Notes: a model not told the origin generated them from the sequence alone. DNA of 64,000 nt from Monilinia fructicola (GCA_008692225.1 VICG01000012.1:930001-994000); one strand, 5' to 3'. Counted from the first letter of the stretch, positions 23,213 to 38,169 are shown. Made by a program: numbers and translations.

Positions 23213-26074
23213 TTGACGAAACTCATTGAGATCATGGGAACGCCATCGAAGCGGAGGAAGCTCAACAGTGATACAAAGCCGGCTAGTTCTCGAAACCTCG
23301 ACTTCTTTTTTGGAAAGCAAAAGAAAGATGAACAAGGGTTGCCATCTCAAACACTGGGTAGTGCATCTCGAATCAGCCCCAATGGCGCGGACTCCTCTGA
23401 ATTGACGGACGAGCAATTGGCTAGACAATTACAAGAGGAATGGAACCGGGAACCAATTGGCACAAACGAGTCACCAGAAGAACCTTTGGTTGAAGCCAAC
23501 GGGAAACTTTCGGGGGATTTAGGCTCTGCGGTCACCACTCCCAGCTTTACAAATGAAGAGGCAACAGATAATGGCATTCCTCATCAGCCAACCCCAAAGG
23601 CAAATCAAACTACTAATAAGAACACACTTTCACTACAATCGGCTGGCACAGTCGAAGATACTGTTTCGTCGAATATACCATTTGATGAAAGCCCCTTAAC
23701 CTTCGAACCTTCGAGATATGTGCCTGATCTTCTGAATCATTGGGCTGCAGAAGGAGGTGAAGCGTCTTATGCTCTCCTCACAAGGTGTTTTGTGCTTGTG
23801 AACAGTACTCAGAGCCGCATAAAGATAGTAGATACCCTAGTCAATTTATTGAGGGTCATTATCGAGGGTGACCCCGATTCCCTCCTTCCTACTGTATGTT
23901 GAAGCCGTTCTTGCAAGTCTGCTACAAATAAAATAAAATACATATTCCAATGGGCGCATTTCATTAAACTCCTTTACATCGTTTTACATAGCGTGTGTGC
24001 TACTTATATTGATTTTCCACATAGGTTTGGCTTGCAACGAACGCGATCTCACCGCCGTATATATCACTTGAATTGGGTCTGGGGGGCTCTGCCATATCGA
24101 AAGCACTGAAAAATGTGTGTGGATTGGACGCCAGGTCGTTGAAGAATTTATATGACAAGCATGGTGATGCTGGTGACGTTGCATTTGAGGCCAAGAAAAG
24201 GCAAAGCTTTACTTTAAGGAAGCCGAAACCATTAACAATCAAAGGAGTATACCAATCTTTGGTAAAAATAGCCAAGACTCAAGGGACTGGTAGTAGCGAG
24301 ATCAAGCAACGAGTTGTTGATCGGTTACTGCAAGATGCCAGGGGGGCAGAAGAGTCGAGATATGTTGTCAGGACGCTCTGCCAACATGTAAGTAATTGTT
24401 TTATTCCGTTGTACCACATCCCTTACTCTATGTACGATAATACACGTGGAGTCTCAATTCTTTTATCTCTCTGACGCCGACTAACTTGTTTATCAGCTTC
24501 GTATTGGTGCAGTAAAGACCACGATGTTAATAGCCTTATCTCGGGCGTTCCAGCTATCCAGGCCACTGGGGGCAAACTTTCCTCTCAAGTCACCACCAGA
24601 GCTGGCAAAACTTAAAAAAGAAGTTCTGGCTGAGGTGTGGTCCAAGGGCGAGGAAATTGTGAAAGCATGCTTTGCTAAGAGGCCCAACTATAACGATCTA
24701 ATCCCCGTCTTGCTTGAAATTGGGGTCTGCGATGAACTGTTGATTAGATGCGGCTTGGCCTTACATATTCCGTTACGCCCCATGTTAGGAAGCATTACAA
24801 GAGATCTTGCAGAAATGCTTACGAAACTTCAAGACAGAGACTTCAGTTGTGAGTATAAGTACGATGGGCAGCGAGCCCAAGTTCATTGTGACGAGAATGG
24901 GAAAGTATCAATATTTTCCAGGCACTTGGAACTTATGACCGACAAGTATCCTGATCTGGTGGCTTTAATACCAAAGATACGTGGGGAAGGAGTCGATAGT
25001 TTCATTATGGAAGGAGAGGTCGTTTCTGTAGATCGGGAATCTGGCGATCTAAAACCTTTTCAATCACTAGCAAGCCGAGCGAGAAAAGATGTGGCGATTG
25101 GAAGTGTCACGGTTGACGTTTGTCTTTTCTCTTTTGATTTGATGTACTTGAACGGAGAATCACTTCTTAATCGATCTTTCAGGGAAAGACGAGAACTTCT
25201 TCGAGGTTTGTTTATTGAGTTACCGAACCAGTTCACATGGGTAAAGAGTATCGATGCTACTTCACAGGATTCGGAAGTTGTCTTAGAATTTTTCAAAAGT
25301 GCTACAGAGCAGAAGTGTGAAGGAATTATGGTGAAGATTCTAGATAATTTACCTAGCGCTACACCACGCGAGTCCGATGGACCGCGAGGAGATGTTGAAA
25401 TCTCTTCACCTCGGACACCCCAGAAACAATCTAAAGGGAAGAAGAAACCTACAGAGAGAGAACAAGAAAAGAAAACGCGCCGGAAAGCCCTACTAGCTAC
25501 CTACGAACCCGATAAACGACTGGACTCTTGGTTGAAAGTTAAGAAAGACTATAGTGCCTCATTTGATACGATTGATTTGATACCTGTCGCTGCATGGCAT
25601 GGTCAAGGACGGAAGGCAAAATTCTGGTCACCAATTCTCCTCGCAGTTCGCAACGATGAAACCGGCACGTTGGAAGCCGTGTGCAAGTGTATTTCGGGAT
25701 TTAGTGATACATTCTACAAGGCCAATAAAGAGTTTTACTCAGAGGGTGGTGAAAATGTGCTTGGGACAAAACCAAATTATGTCGATTATCGCGGAGGCAA
25801 CCCTGACGTGTGGTTCGAACCGCAGGAGGTTTGGGAGATGGCTTATGCGGATGTGACAATCAGTCCAGTGTATAGAGCAGCAATTGGTCTTGTGAGTGAT
25901 GAGAAAGGGTTAAGCTTGAGATTTCCTAGATTTTTGAAGAAAAGAGAAGACAAGTCTATAGAAGAGGCGAGCACGGGCGAGTTTCTGGCTGCGTTGTTTA
26001 GGAAGCAGGAGAAAAGGGTCGATAATGGGAAGGGTGAACTGGAGGTAGTAGATCCAGAGGAGGATGAGGAATAA
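23213..26074 (+). CDS. CDC9: DNA ligase I (ATP-dependent, Cdc9)
   Basis: Seals nicks between Okazaki fragments and completes excision repair. The CDS is join(23213..23893,24025..24387,24497..26074), 873 residues. The start could be Met1 (MTKLIEIM) or Met8 (MGTPSKRRKLN), an arrangement that in yeast Cdc9 separates mitochondrial and nuclear forms; here the extra segment is very short. Near the N-terminus, SSRNLDFFFGKQK resembles a PCNA-interacting (PIP) box next to a basic KRRK signal. The DNA-binding domain begins at FEPSRYVPDLLNHWAAEGG. The active-site motif EYKYDGQRAQVH puts the adenylated Lys near residue 469. Later motifs are FIMEGEVVS, FSFDLMYLNGESL, EGIMVK, WLKVKKDY and SLRFPRFLKKREDKS. 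A charged insert (GKKKPTEREQEKKTRRK) sits between the nucleotidyltransferase motifs. The C-terminus is acidic (DPEEDEE). Confidence 0.96.
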
Positions 26075-26512
26075 TTTGACAAATCATTAGAGTCATTGCC
26101 AGTAAACATAATCCCAAATTTTATTGAAAATGTACCCTAATCTCATTATTTACCCGCATATAGCAGCATTCTTTCACACATATAATGGTATACCTGAACT
26201 GGATTGAAAGGAAAAACATTTTTTGAACACACAAACTTATTTCTGTTGGCCATGATTTGAATGATTGAGACAGGAATGAAGCTCCTGACATCAAAACAAC
26301 ACAATCATTTATTTCCCTTCACTGTTTCTGTAGTTCCTCTCGCTCCAAAGGGGGTGCCAAACATGAGTCCACTTTATATAACATGTCGTTGCTGAGCCAA
26401 CATAAAGTCGCAACCTCGGAAAAAAACAGAATATATATAACCAACGCCGACCTTCACTTTGAGGCTCAAATTACGGACAACTTTATACAAATTAATCACG
26501 ACTGTATATATT
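26075..26512. other. Intergenic region, DNA ligase I to SprT-like gene
   Basis: 3' flank of the ligase gene and promoter of the next forward gene. No coding sequence recognised. Confidence 0.5.
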
Positions 26513-28576
26513 ATGGCAAGGCTTGTAGTTTATAGTAGTGACGAGGAGTTCCCAGACGTAAATGAAGTGATTCGAGGGAAGGCGGGAACAAAAACAACCA
26601 CAACGTCGATATCAACATCACGAAAAGTACCGGGGGAAGCAATCAGGAAAGGCGACCGAATTGAACCAGGAAAAAGGGATTCGAGGAAGGAGAAAGTACC
26701 AATGATAACAAATGTCAAAGAGCTGGCGAGCGACGAGATGGATGGTTCGGAGAATGCAAAACCTAAAGCTAGGAAGCGCATGTTGAAGCAAAACTCAGAT
26801 AATCCGCTTTTGAAACCATTCAGCTCGAGTACGAAAAAGTCGAGCGTAGATCATAGGAAAGCATCAGCTTCAAATTTGGCTGTTTCGATGCCAAAAGTAT
26901 TGGAGCAGGAGCCAGAGCAGGAGCCAGAGCAAAAACCCATGTCACGAAAACCTAGGATACCAGATTGGGACGAGGAGCGAAAACCGAAGGCTCGGAAGCC
27001 TAGGGTACCGGATTCGGAGGAGGAAGAAGAAGAAGAGGAGGAAGAGGAAGAGGAAGAGGAAGAGGAAGAAGAAGCAGATTCAGATGATTCAGATGGTTTA
27101 TCTGATTTTATCGTGGACGATGATGATTCTGATGTATTCAAAACACCACCAAAATCAACCCGGAAACTGGTTAGAGGACGCAGGACAGTGGTGGAGGAGT
27201 CCAGTGATACCGATACAGAAGATGAAATCCTCCGCCAACTTCTAGACAGAACTTCTATCAAGGACAAAGAGGTACCTAATATGAAGCCACCCGAACTCAA
27301 ACCACCAAAGAGAACCGAGAAAGCCGAAATTCGACCAGGAACATCTTCTAGTTTCGATGATAACGGGGCCATTCTACGATTGTAAGCACAAAGAATTGAC
27401 CTGATGTAAAAATGCTAATAATTGCAAGCTCCCCATCCCCCAGAAAAGTATCCAAGGCCGTCAGACTCTCAACTCCTCCAAGAAGCCCAGAACTCAAACC
27501 CCGAGGACTCGCATCTCCCAAGAAGTTACCACGCATACCATCCACACCACACCGTCCAAGCATGGATAGTTTCTGGTCACAAGATCTTGTCAATGATTGG
27601 AATGACCAATACTCTCCAATGAAGACCCTCCAACCTATCTCCAAGCCCAAACTCCAGCCTCCATCAAGCTCCGGAGGCACTGCTCTCTCAAAAAAAACCC
27701 GGTCCCGCGAAACCTCCCCGCCTCGACAAGGACTTCAAAAAAGCCTTCTCCACCGCCAAACACACCATCGCATCCGATTTCCTCGCCGAGCTCGACTCCA
27801 AAATAACATCTGGCCGCATAGCCCAACTCTCCGCTTCTACAGGCGGCGTCCAGATAATCTGGTCCAAAAAACTCATCACCACGGCCGGGCGCGCAAACTG
27901 GAGGCGCGAGACCGTCAAGCCGCCCCCCTTGAGCGTGGACTCTCAACCCGTGCCCACCACATACCGTCATTATGCCTCGATCGAGCTGGCGGAAAAGGTC
28001 ATCGATGACGAGCACCGACTGCTCAACGTGCTCGCGCATGAATTCTGTCACCTGGCCAACTTCATGGTTTCCAACATCAAGACCAATCCGCACGGTCGAG
28101 AATTCAAGCTGTGGGCTTCGAAATGCTCCGACGCGTTCGGAGATCGGGGCATCGAAGTCACGACGAAACACAGTTTTGAGATTGAATACAAGTACGTGTG
28201 GGAATGTACGGAGACGGGGTGCGGCACCTTGTTCAAACGCCACTCGAAGAGTATTGATGTGCAGAAACATCGCTGCGGTGCTTGTAAGGGCGTTTTGGCG
28301 CAGATTAAACCGGCGCCTAGGGGCAAGGCGGCCGGGAAGGGAGAGAATGAGTATCAAGTTTTTGTGAGGGAGAACATGAAGAAGATTAGGGAGGAGAACC
28401 CGGGCAGTCCGCAGAAGGACATTATGGGCTTGGTGGGGAAGAGGTACCAGGAGTACAAAGCTAGCAAGGCTGCAAAAGCCGGAGAGACAGTGGATTTGAA
28501 GGAGGGTACGCCTGATGATGGGGACTTGGAGATCGTTGCGAGAAAGCTGGATTTTCTGGATTTGACGAGCCCTTGA
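26513..28576 (+). CDS. SprT-like zinc protease (GCNA/ACRC type), one apparent frameshift
   Basis: SprT-family metalloprotease with a disordered acidic N-terminus, the layout of GCNA/ACRC proteins that act on DNA-protein crosslinks. Exon 1 (26513-27381) begins MARLVVYSSDEEFPDVNEVI. It contains a run of about 20 acidic residues near residues 169-188 and SIM-like DLSDFIVDDDDSD-type acidic clusters. A 47-base intron with a GCTAATAA branch point joins to FSPSPRKVSKAVRLSTPPRS in exon 2 (27429-28576). The SprT domain has RHYASIELAEKVIDDEHRLL, the zinc motif LAHEFCHLANFM (HExxH) and a C-terminal zinc ribbon (WECTETGCG with HRCGACKG). An HMG-like tail follows (NEYQVFVRENMKKIREENPG). The frame changes at an A8 run (27690-27697). 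With seven A it reads SKKPGPAKPPRLDKDFKKAF and gives 671 residues. Crosslink repair is inferred from the family. Confidence 0.85.
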
Positions 28577-28893
28577 GGACTCTGGAAAGATAATTAAACC
28601 TTTGAGGATTTGCTAAACTACCTAATGAAACGCTTCCTGGATCGTTTATCAAAGAACGCTCATGGCAGTTAATTATTGCCCGCTCCTAACAAAGTAAATG
28701 GAAATATCAAAACTGCCCTTAAAACATCGTCACTGAAATGCCCTGCCGTCCACCCGAATCCATGATAAATCAATCGCTATACCATGCCATTCCATCAAGT
28801 TCCGTCCGCTCATGGCATTGCATTACACCCCTCCTATCGAAAGAGTCAAATTGCTATTCACCTCCCAATCCCCTCATCCCTCTCCAGATTCAT
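28577..28893. other. Convergent intergenic region, SprT-like / MOG1
   Basis: 3' flanks of two convergent genes. I see no coding or structural element. Confidence 0.5.
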
Positions 28894-29713
28894 CTAAACC
28901 TCATCAAAAAGACCCCAGTCCTTAATCTTGAACGTCTCCCAAATCTTGGCCGCATGCTCCACCGCATTCTCAATCAACTTTCCCTGTTTACCCAACTGCA
29001 AATCAACATCATCGGCCGAATATTCGCCTTTGATGTGTGGTACATTGATCGTCACCAAAATATCCGTGCTTTCACGCTCCAAACGGATCAGATTAAGTAC
29101 TATGGCTGTGAAGTCTGGGGCTGAAGCACGGGAGTTAGGATCGTGGGGTGGTGTTTGAGTGGCGATTAGTGTGTAGGCTGGTGTGCCTTCTCTTTGGGCG
29201 TTGTCAGCAATCAGGTCAAGATGATATTGCGACACGTGATCGTGATTGAGCGAACTGATGGGGTGAGAGAGGAGGAAGGGACAGAAGGAAGAGAGAGGAA
29301 GTACGAGTGAGATTTCTTACGGCAATTTCGAAAACTTAGTATCGGTGATCGACCATACTTTTACAGTATCGAGATCCGAATCAACAATATCTTCCAAATG
29401 CGTAGTCATAGCGGCTCCATCGGTCGCGGGACTAGATCCCGCCGTCCCAACTCGTTCTGTGATATCGAAGATGATACTGGTGAAACCATCTTTATCCAAG
29501 TAAACTTCTTGGTGGTCAGGAACTTGTCTTATTGTACTATAGAGATTGTTAGTTGTGATATTGATGATTTTGAGTTTTCGTCCGGAGGTGAAGTGGGGCG
29601 GGGTTGTTTTGGTGTTGGATTGATTTTCTTTCTTACCTGACGTCGGCGAATGTAGAGGGAAGATCAACTATGAGGGCACCGCCGAAGAGCGGAGTGGAGG
29701 AATATGTAGTCAT
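28894..29713 (-). CDS. MOG1: Ran-binding nuclear import factor Mog1
   Basis: Small protein that binds the GTPase Ran and promotes guanine nucleotide release, supporting nuclear import. The start at 29713 reads MTTYSSTPLFGGALIVDLPS. Exon 1 ends in ADVS and joins to TIRQVPDHQEVYLDKDG, the most conserved Mog1 block. Exon 2 ends TDTKFSKLP. Exon 3 begins SSLNHDHVSQYHLDLIADNA and ends KIWETFKIKDWGLFDEV. The length of about 217 residues fits the family, and both introns keep phase. Confidence 0.92.
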
Positions 29714-31879
29714 GATTGAAGAGAAAGATTTGATATCGTACAAAAGGTTGTGGTGATGTGACGGGATGGGATGGGATTGAAGTGCTTTTGATATGTTGTG
29801 TTGGTAGGGCTGCAGTTTGGTCAGGCAGGGTCAGAGGGTAAGGTTAAGACGTCACTTTGTTGTTGATTCGCTTGATGATGAACAGGGAAGATGGAAAATG
29901 AAGGGTCAAGCAATTTATGCCCAAAGTTTCTTTTTGGGTATTGATTCTTCAATTATATCCAATAGATAAGATCAATCAAATCTGTATGTATTCTTGGTAC
30001 TGGAGGCTGAGTAAATGGAAATATCAAGTGAATATGATAAAATTAGAATACAAAGGAGAAAAGTGTGATTGTGACACATGATGATGGATATTGATGTTCG
30101 GTTATAGGATGAGGTGTTGCTTTTTGAGAGGCAAGTTGACACGGCAATGGTGATGCTTTTCATGAGAATGATTCACAAGACGGGCAGCAGACATCTACAA
30201 AACATGCCATTGTGTGTATGTGTATTCGGTATTGCTGCCGACGACGTATCTTCCGACCATGATGGGTTCCGTCGACTCTAGCAAGATGTACCTACCTTAA
30301 AACAGCCATTGTTCCCCGAAACGGAGCTCGACCCAGCTCTTACCATCATAGAATGTACACTCCCGGAACACATTCATTCTACCTCCACGCTCTTTGCATT
30401 ACACTACCCAGCAACTTGTCTTGAATTTCCAGTCTCAAAAGAGTCTGTCTACGAGCCAGATCTGAAGCCGGAAATATGGTTTGAGAGTCCTGAAAACTAG
30501 GATGACTCGCTGATGGGAGACTTCAAAACGTTGTATATCTGAGGATTCGATCCTTCCTCTGCCAAGTTACTGAACCAAGGACAGCAAGGGTATAGCGTAG
30601 TCAAAAGTTATGCAGACCGTTCTCCGACTTACAAAACAGATAGGCTCTCTGCATCGGCTGCTCTCGTGCAAGAAGTTGAGCCGCATGGGTGGATTCATTG
30701 GATGGGAATAGGGACCCATGACGCCCATACTGGCATCCTATGATCGTGGCTCTCTGCCGTGTAGCGCCGCTTCGATGACCCGGTAATGGTGCAAACTGGA
30801 ACCCCCACGCCTAGCAAAGCAAAGCTGTCGCATGCGAAATGGTCAATATGTGGTGCGGTTTTTGTGTCTTCTGATTGAGCTAGGAGAGAGGCGAGGAGGA
30901 AATATCTAGGCGAGTAAGTTTCGTAGAAAGTCCCGGGTTTGCATGAGTGCAGTCAAGTACTATGGAAAATGAGTGCTATCGTACTTGCATAAGGTCTTGT
31001 ACCATTCTATTATAAAATCTGGACGTTGATAGTATCATGGAAGGCTCAGTTTTCACGAAATCAATTCGTGACACCTATTATTAGTATTATTGGCAGCGGG
31101 AAACTGATGAACGCTGACGACTTCCCATTGTTAACCAATACTATTATCCTTGGCATATGATTCATATTATATCTAATTTTATAACCTCAAGAGTAGAAAG
31201 AAGCTAAAGATCCTAGATCCAGCTGAATCTTGTCAACTTGGTTATATTTTACCAGAAGTAATCGCATACACTTATTCAATCCCCTTTCCTCTCATCACAC
31301 AGCGAACCGCCATATAAAAATAGACTCATCTTCACCATCTCCACCATCTCACCCACAAAAACCTCGCTTACCCATCCACCCTCCAAAAAATAACCACGTC
31401 AACCCAAATCACAAAACCGTGCATCAAAAATGCAAAAATAATTGTGTCTGAATAATCAGAAGGTGTGTTACAAAGATTGGATGAATGGAGTATTATGGGC
31501 ATGAGCCACGGTCATCTCTGGTAAAAGGCAAGAAATGAATTCTGAGCTAGCTTGTCCCACTCCGAGATAAAATGGTGTTATTTGCAATATATATATGTTT
31601 AAATGGGCTGCTTAGTGCTCGGTAGGAGCTTGGACTTTGATCGGAGGTCACGGTCGTCGGGTAATACTCGGGTATATTTTCAGCTAGAGCTCAGGAATGT
31701 TGGACCCCGCGTTGGAGGTAAAGGGAAAGTGAGAGGGAGAGCTTCATTGTTTCACTGTTTAAAGTTCCCGTTGCAATACAGTACAGAACGAAAGTCACCA
31801 AATACAATACAATACAATACAATACAACACAATACAATACAAATTCTCAACTCACTTCTCTCTAAAACCACAACACAAT
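29714..31879. other. Intergenic region upstream of MOG1 and HINT gene
   Basis: About 2.2 kb without a recognisable gene. A forward frame at 30309-30500 (63 codons) has no known domain. An AATAC tandem patch lies at about 31800-31845, directly in the presumed 5' leader of the HIT gene. Confidence 0.5.
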
Positions 31880-32872
31880 ATGGCCTCCCAAGCAGCCTGC
31901 ATCTTCTGCAAGATCATCAAAGGTCTGCACTCTCATCATTTATATATCATTAAAGGTTGAAGCAGAGCTAACCCCTCAAAATAGGAGATATCCCCTCCTT
32001 CAAACTCTACGAATCAGAAAAGGTCCTTGCCTTCTTGGATATCAATCCGTTATCAAGGGGCCACGCTGTCAGTATTGATCCATTTTGCATCATTCACCCT
32101 TCTCCCGCAACGCTCCTTTTCGCGAATGGATCTACTTCGAGGTCTTGTGCTGAGCGTGCATGGATGGATGGGTGGGTGGATGCTCATATGCGTCGATGAG
32201 TCGAGGACAAAGCTAACGTTTCGATCGCACATAGCTCGTGATACCTAAATTCCACGGCGAGAAATTGGTCGATATTCCCGATGACCAACTGCACGAGATT
32301 TTGGTACTTTTGCCCTCTCTCCTCTCTCCCCTCTCCCTCCTCCTCACACCCCTTCTCAAAACTCCAACCAATCCCCCGTCATCACATCCTCCCGCTCACC
32401 ATATAATCTACACGCCCTAAGTGGAACGCACCATATACTTCGAGCGCCATGCACTAACGCACACATAGCCCGTAGTCAAGAAACTCGTTGTCGCAAGCGG
32501 AGCCGAGAACTACAACGTCTTGCAGAACAACGGACGCATTGCGCACCAGGAGGTTGATCACGTACGTCATCTTCCCTTTCCGAAAGAAGATAAGATTCCC
32601 CACAGCAGCAATAGCTAACTTACTCTTCTCTTTCTAGGTACATTTCCACATGGTCCGTCCCCGCTTCTCCCTCCCCCCTCTACCTCCCCCAATCTCTCCA
32701 CATCCCCGACAGACCCAACCTCAAACCCCCAAAACTAACCTCCCCATCTCCCCCCCTCTTCTAGATCCCCAAACCCTCCACCGAAGAAGGACTCAGCGTC
32801 GGCTGGCCACAGCAAAAAACCGACATGGACAAGCTCAAAGCGCTCTTCGCCGAAATCAAAGCCAAGATGTAA
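31880..32872 (+). CDS. HNT1: HINT-type HIT-domain protein (Hnt1-like)
   Basis: Purine nucleoside phosphoramidase of the histidine-triad superfamily. The CDS is join(31880..31922,31985..32067,32235..32303,32469..32561,32638..32652,32765..32872), 136 residues, a typical HINT size. It begins MASQAACIFCKIIKGDIPSF with the Cys pair seen in HINT proteins. Next come ESEKVLAFLDINPLSRGHAL, VIPKFHGEKLVDIPDDQLHE and NYNVLQNNGRIAHQEVDH. The histidine triad HVHFHM is split over three exons: the first His ends exon 4, exon 5 is 15 bases coding only VHFHM, and exon 6 starts IPKP. Six exons in under 1 kb is unusually fragmented for so small a protein. The start is fixed by homology and an A-rich leader. Confidence 0.95.
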
Positions 32873-33940
32873 ATCCGTAGCCCGCAATCCGCAATCCGCA
32901 GAAGCAAACACAACACGAGAAACCGCAGTTCACAAGCAAGCAGGAAAAGCCCCGAGAAAATAAAGCAAATGTCCCTCCTTCCATTCCCCATCCTCGAGAG
33001 CCAAGCTCACAAGCAGCACGCGCATGGCAATCGCAGGGGGTAGTTGAGCGTATCGCATCGTAGCCTATCGTATCATATCGTCCATCTACTTCGATGAAGG
33101 ATGAATGAGTGAAGGGTGGCAATGCGATCCGATCCGATGCGATGACAGTGATGAGATGGCATAAAAACACGAATATCATACATGAAAATATCACAAAATC
33201 CCACGTCCTTCCATGCCCCTCCCCCAAAACCCACATACACATACCGTGCGCCCAGAATCCATACATTGTCTGTTGATCTTCGAAGAATATAAACATAAAC
33301 ATGCATTGCTTGATTATCTATCCATCTAGCGCAAAGACACTGACTGATACCAACACTAACACACACCAACACCAACACCAACACCAACACTGACGGATGC
33401 CGATGCCGATGCCGATGCTGATACCGAGCCCCTATTACCAAGAGGAAGCTGAGCGAGAACGACCTATATACATATAACCCCAGAGTTCTACGATTCCACG
33501 GTTCCACGTTGCCACCCAGCCATCCAGCTATACGTACATACATCTATATGGGAAATGTGATTTTTTTTCTAGTCTCCTGCCCTGACTGCCTGCCTCCCTG
33601 CCTGCCTCCCTGTGCCTCCCTAGCGAACCAAGCTGACTTATACATGTACGCATGCATGCAATCGTCTCAAAACCAGACCGTCCCCCGCTCCCCCTCCCCC
33701 ACACCACTCCCTAGAAAAAAGAGAAAAAAAAAAAGACGAAAAAGAAAAAAAAAGCCAAAACGAATTATCTATCATGTATTCTTCAACTCATCTTTCTTAT
33801 TCTTATTCATCTTCTTCTGATTCTGATTCTGATTCTGATTCTGATTCTGATTCTGATTCTGATTCTGATTCTCTTTCTCTTTCTCTTTCTCTTTCTCGTT
33901 CCTGTGCTCGTTCTCATGATATGTCCTCTCTCGACCATTT
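32873..33940. other. Convergent intergenic region, HINT / Sec14-like, low complexity
   Basis: It consists largely of simple sequence: ACCAAC-type repeats near 33355-33400, GATGCC repeats at 33397-33417, CTGCCTCC repeats near 33585-33615 and an A-rich patch at 33716-33752. No gene recognised. Confidence 0.6.
33815..33898. repeat. (TTCTGA)n followed by (TTTCTC)n hexanucleotide repeats
   Basis: About nine near-perfect copies of TTCTGA, then about four of CTTTCT. They lie about 45 bases past the stop codon of the Sec14-like gene, so probably in its 3' untranslated region. Confidence 0.9.
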
Positions 33941-36164
<2,224 letters not shown>

Positions 36165-38169
36165 GGAAAAGATAAGAGAGAGCGATGTATCTATATATAT
36201 CAATCTATATATGTGTATATATCTATGTATACCTATACCCAGGTACCTACCCAGGTAAGTATAAGAATATATTAAGTTGCAGGAGAGAGATTCAGGATTG
36301 GATGGAGGAGGGGTCAAGAGACAAGAGGGAGGGGAGAAGTCAAAGCCTTGATATATGGGGCCTCGAACCTCTTGATACTCTTGAACGTTTTGATCAGCGG
36401 GATCCAATTAATGGATGTGTGTGTAAGTGTAATATGATGTGTATATATGATGGGTATGTATGTATGTATATATGTATGTATGTATATATGTATATATGTA
36501 TGTATGTATGTATGTTAGTCAATTGAATATATTTATATGTGTTATGTGTTTATGTGTATATATATCGATGTGTATATATATGTGTATATATCTATATGTG
36601 TTATATGTTTACCTAGGTACTTGTTTGTATGTGTGTATATGTATACATATATAACTATATATATCATTTGATATATCCATCCATAAATATCTATCTATGT
36701 TACTCTAATCCTACACCAGTAGACGGGAAGAGCAACAACCCTTCCGTCGTATCAGGTCAAATTATGGGCTGAGTAGGTGACTCTTGAAGCTGGCCCGGGG
36801 AGACTTTAAACTCATCATAGATATGATTCATGATTCATCATCATCATTCATGATACACAGCCCTCCTTTCCCTTCATGGGAAGGTTAATAAACAAGGTTA
36901 CGAGGGAGGTCAAGAAGTAATCTCCTCTGCACTCTGCACTCTGCACTCTGCTCTCTGCTCTCTGCACTAGGCACTCGTCGATACATTCAACAACCGTTGC
37001 AGGTGAACGGTTGAAGATTCCTTTTGATTAACATCTACACCGTCCAATCTCTCTACTCCATACACTTCCTCCGCCTACACAGTATCCATGGATCCCTAAT
37101 GAATACCAGGTAATCATCCAAAACTTAAATCAACCCGGCCAGCTGCTCTTGCCCACACAGTACAGTATGCACAAGATGCGATCCCACGCGAGCAAATGAG
37201 AAGGAACCTCCTCATGCGCTCACGAAATCACGATCATCGGAAAGCGGAAATCTATTTCTTGATCCCAAAATCCGAAGTAGGCGCAGAGCAGAGCAGAGCA
37301 GAGCAGGCTGGGTATCGACTCTGTAATGTAATTTATCTTGGAAGGTCGGTGATCGGTGGTCATTATGATGGTGAGTAAGAATATGGTGATATCTTAATAA
37401 TGATTGGATACTTGGTAAATATGTAAATTATTACTTACAAGTACCTAGGTAGGTAACATAAATAATTACTACCCATTTTTGGGCGCGGGGACGCGTTTAT
37501 ATGAAAAAAAGACAGTAAAAAGAAATAATCATAAAATAATACGACCTCGCCATTCCAAGGTTAATTATTTGCTCTGTTCAACTGCCATCCAGGATGCCCG
37601 CATGCACAACAATATATACAGATGGGCAGCGGGGTAAAAAAAAAAACAAAAAAAAAAAATCAAAGACAAAATATCTTATCTACTACCAAGTAGTACCCAG
37701 GTAAACGCAAAGTGTATTCCGTTGGTAACTTGTGGGCGGAATGATGAGATGAGAAAACTTCCAATAGAATCATTGAAGGGGAACCATCTGTGTCGTGCAT
37801 ATTTATTTCACCGCCGTCGGGTCAGTCAGATAAAGTTTCAAGGCTGTGTGTGTGTGTAGGCAGTAAAGTAATGTAAAGTAAACGTACAGAGTACACATAC
37901 ATACACACACATACACACACACATATATATACATACCTACATTCTGTCACTTATCAATCCGTACGGAGGATATTAGGATCAACCTTGGAAATACAAGAAC
38001 GCGCCCAGCACTTGACCTACCTTCACCCTTCATGCTTTTCCAACGTTACCTTGCCGTACCCGACCTCGCGAAAACAAATCAAAAACACACACAACATAGA
38101 TATCTATCCGCCAACCCAAACCCCAACCCCAACCACCACCATCACCACCGCCACCAACAGCAAAAAACA
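36165..38169. other. Divergent intergenic region, Sec14-like / DAM1
   Basis: Two kilobases of shared upstream sequence with no recognisable gene. It holds the ATGT/TATA-rich tract at 36420-36690, a CTCTGCA tandem near 36925-36970, an AGAGC repeat near 37286-37303 and a CA/TA tract near 37889-37935. Just before DAM1 the forward strand is C-rich. Confidence 0.6.
36420..36690. repeat. ATGT/TATA-rich microsatellite tract
   Basis: Imperfect ATGT and TATA repeats over about 270 bases, on the upstream side of the Sec14-like gene. Confidence 0.85.

Noticed and set aside
26851..27372. Serine-rich reverse frame opposite the SprT-like gene
   Set aside because: It is the shadow of the glutamate-rich tract on the coding strand (GAG/GAA read as CTC/TTC).
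36165..36407. N-terminal extension of the Sec14-like protein to 36407
   Set aside because: The extension is Tyr/Ile-rich and encoded by microsatellite DNA, while the Met at 36164 opens a good presequence.
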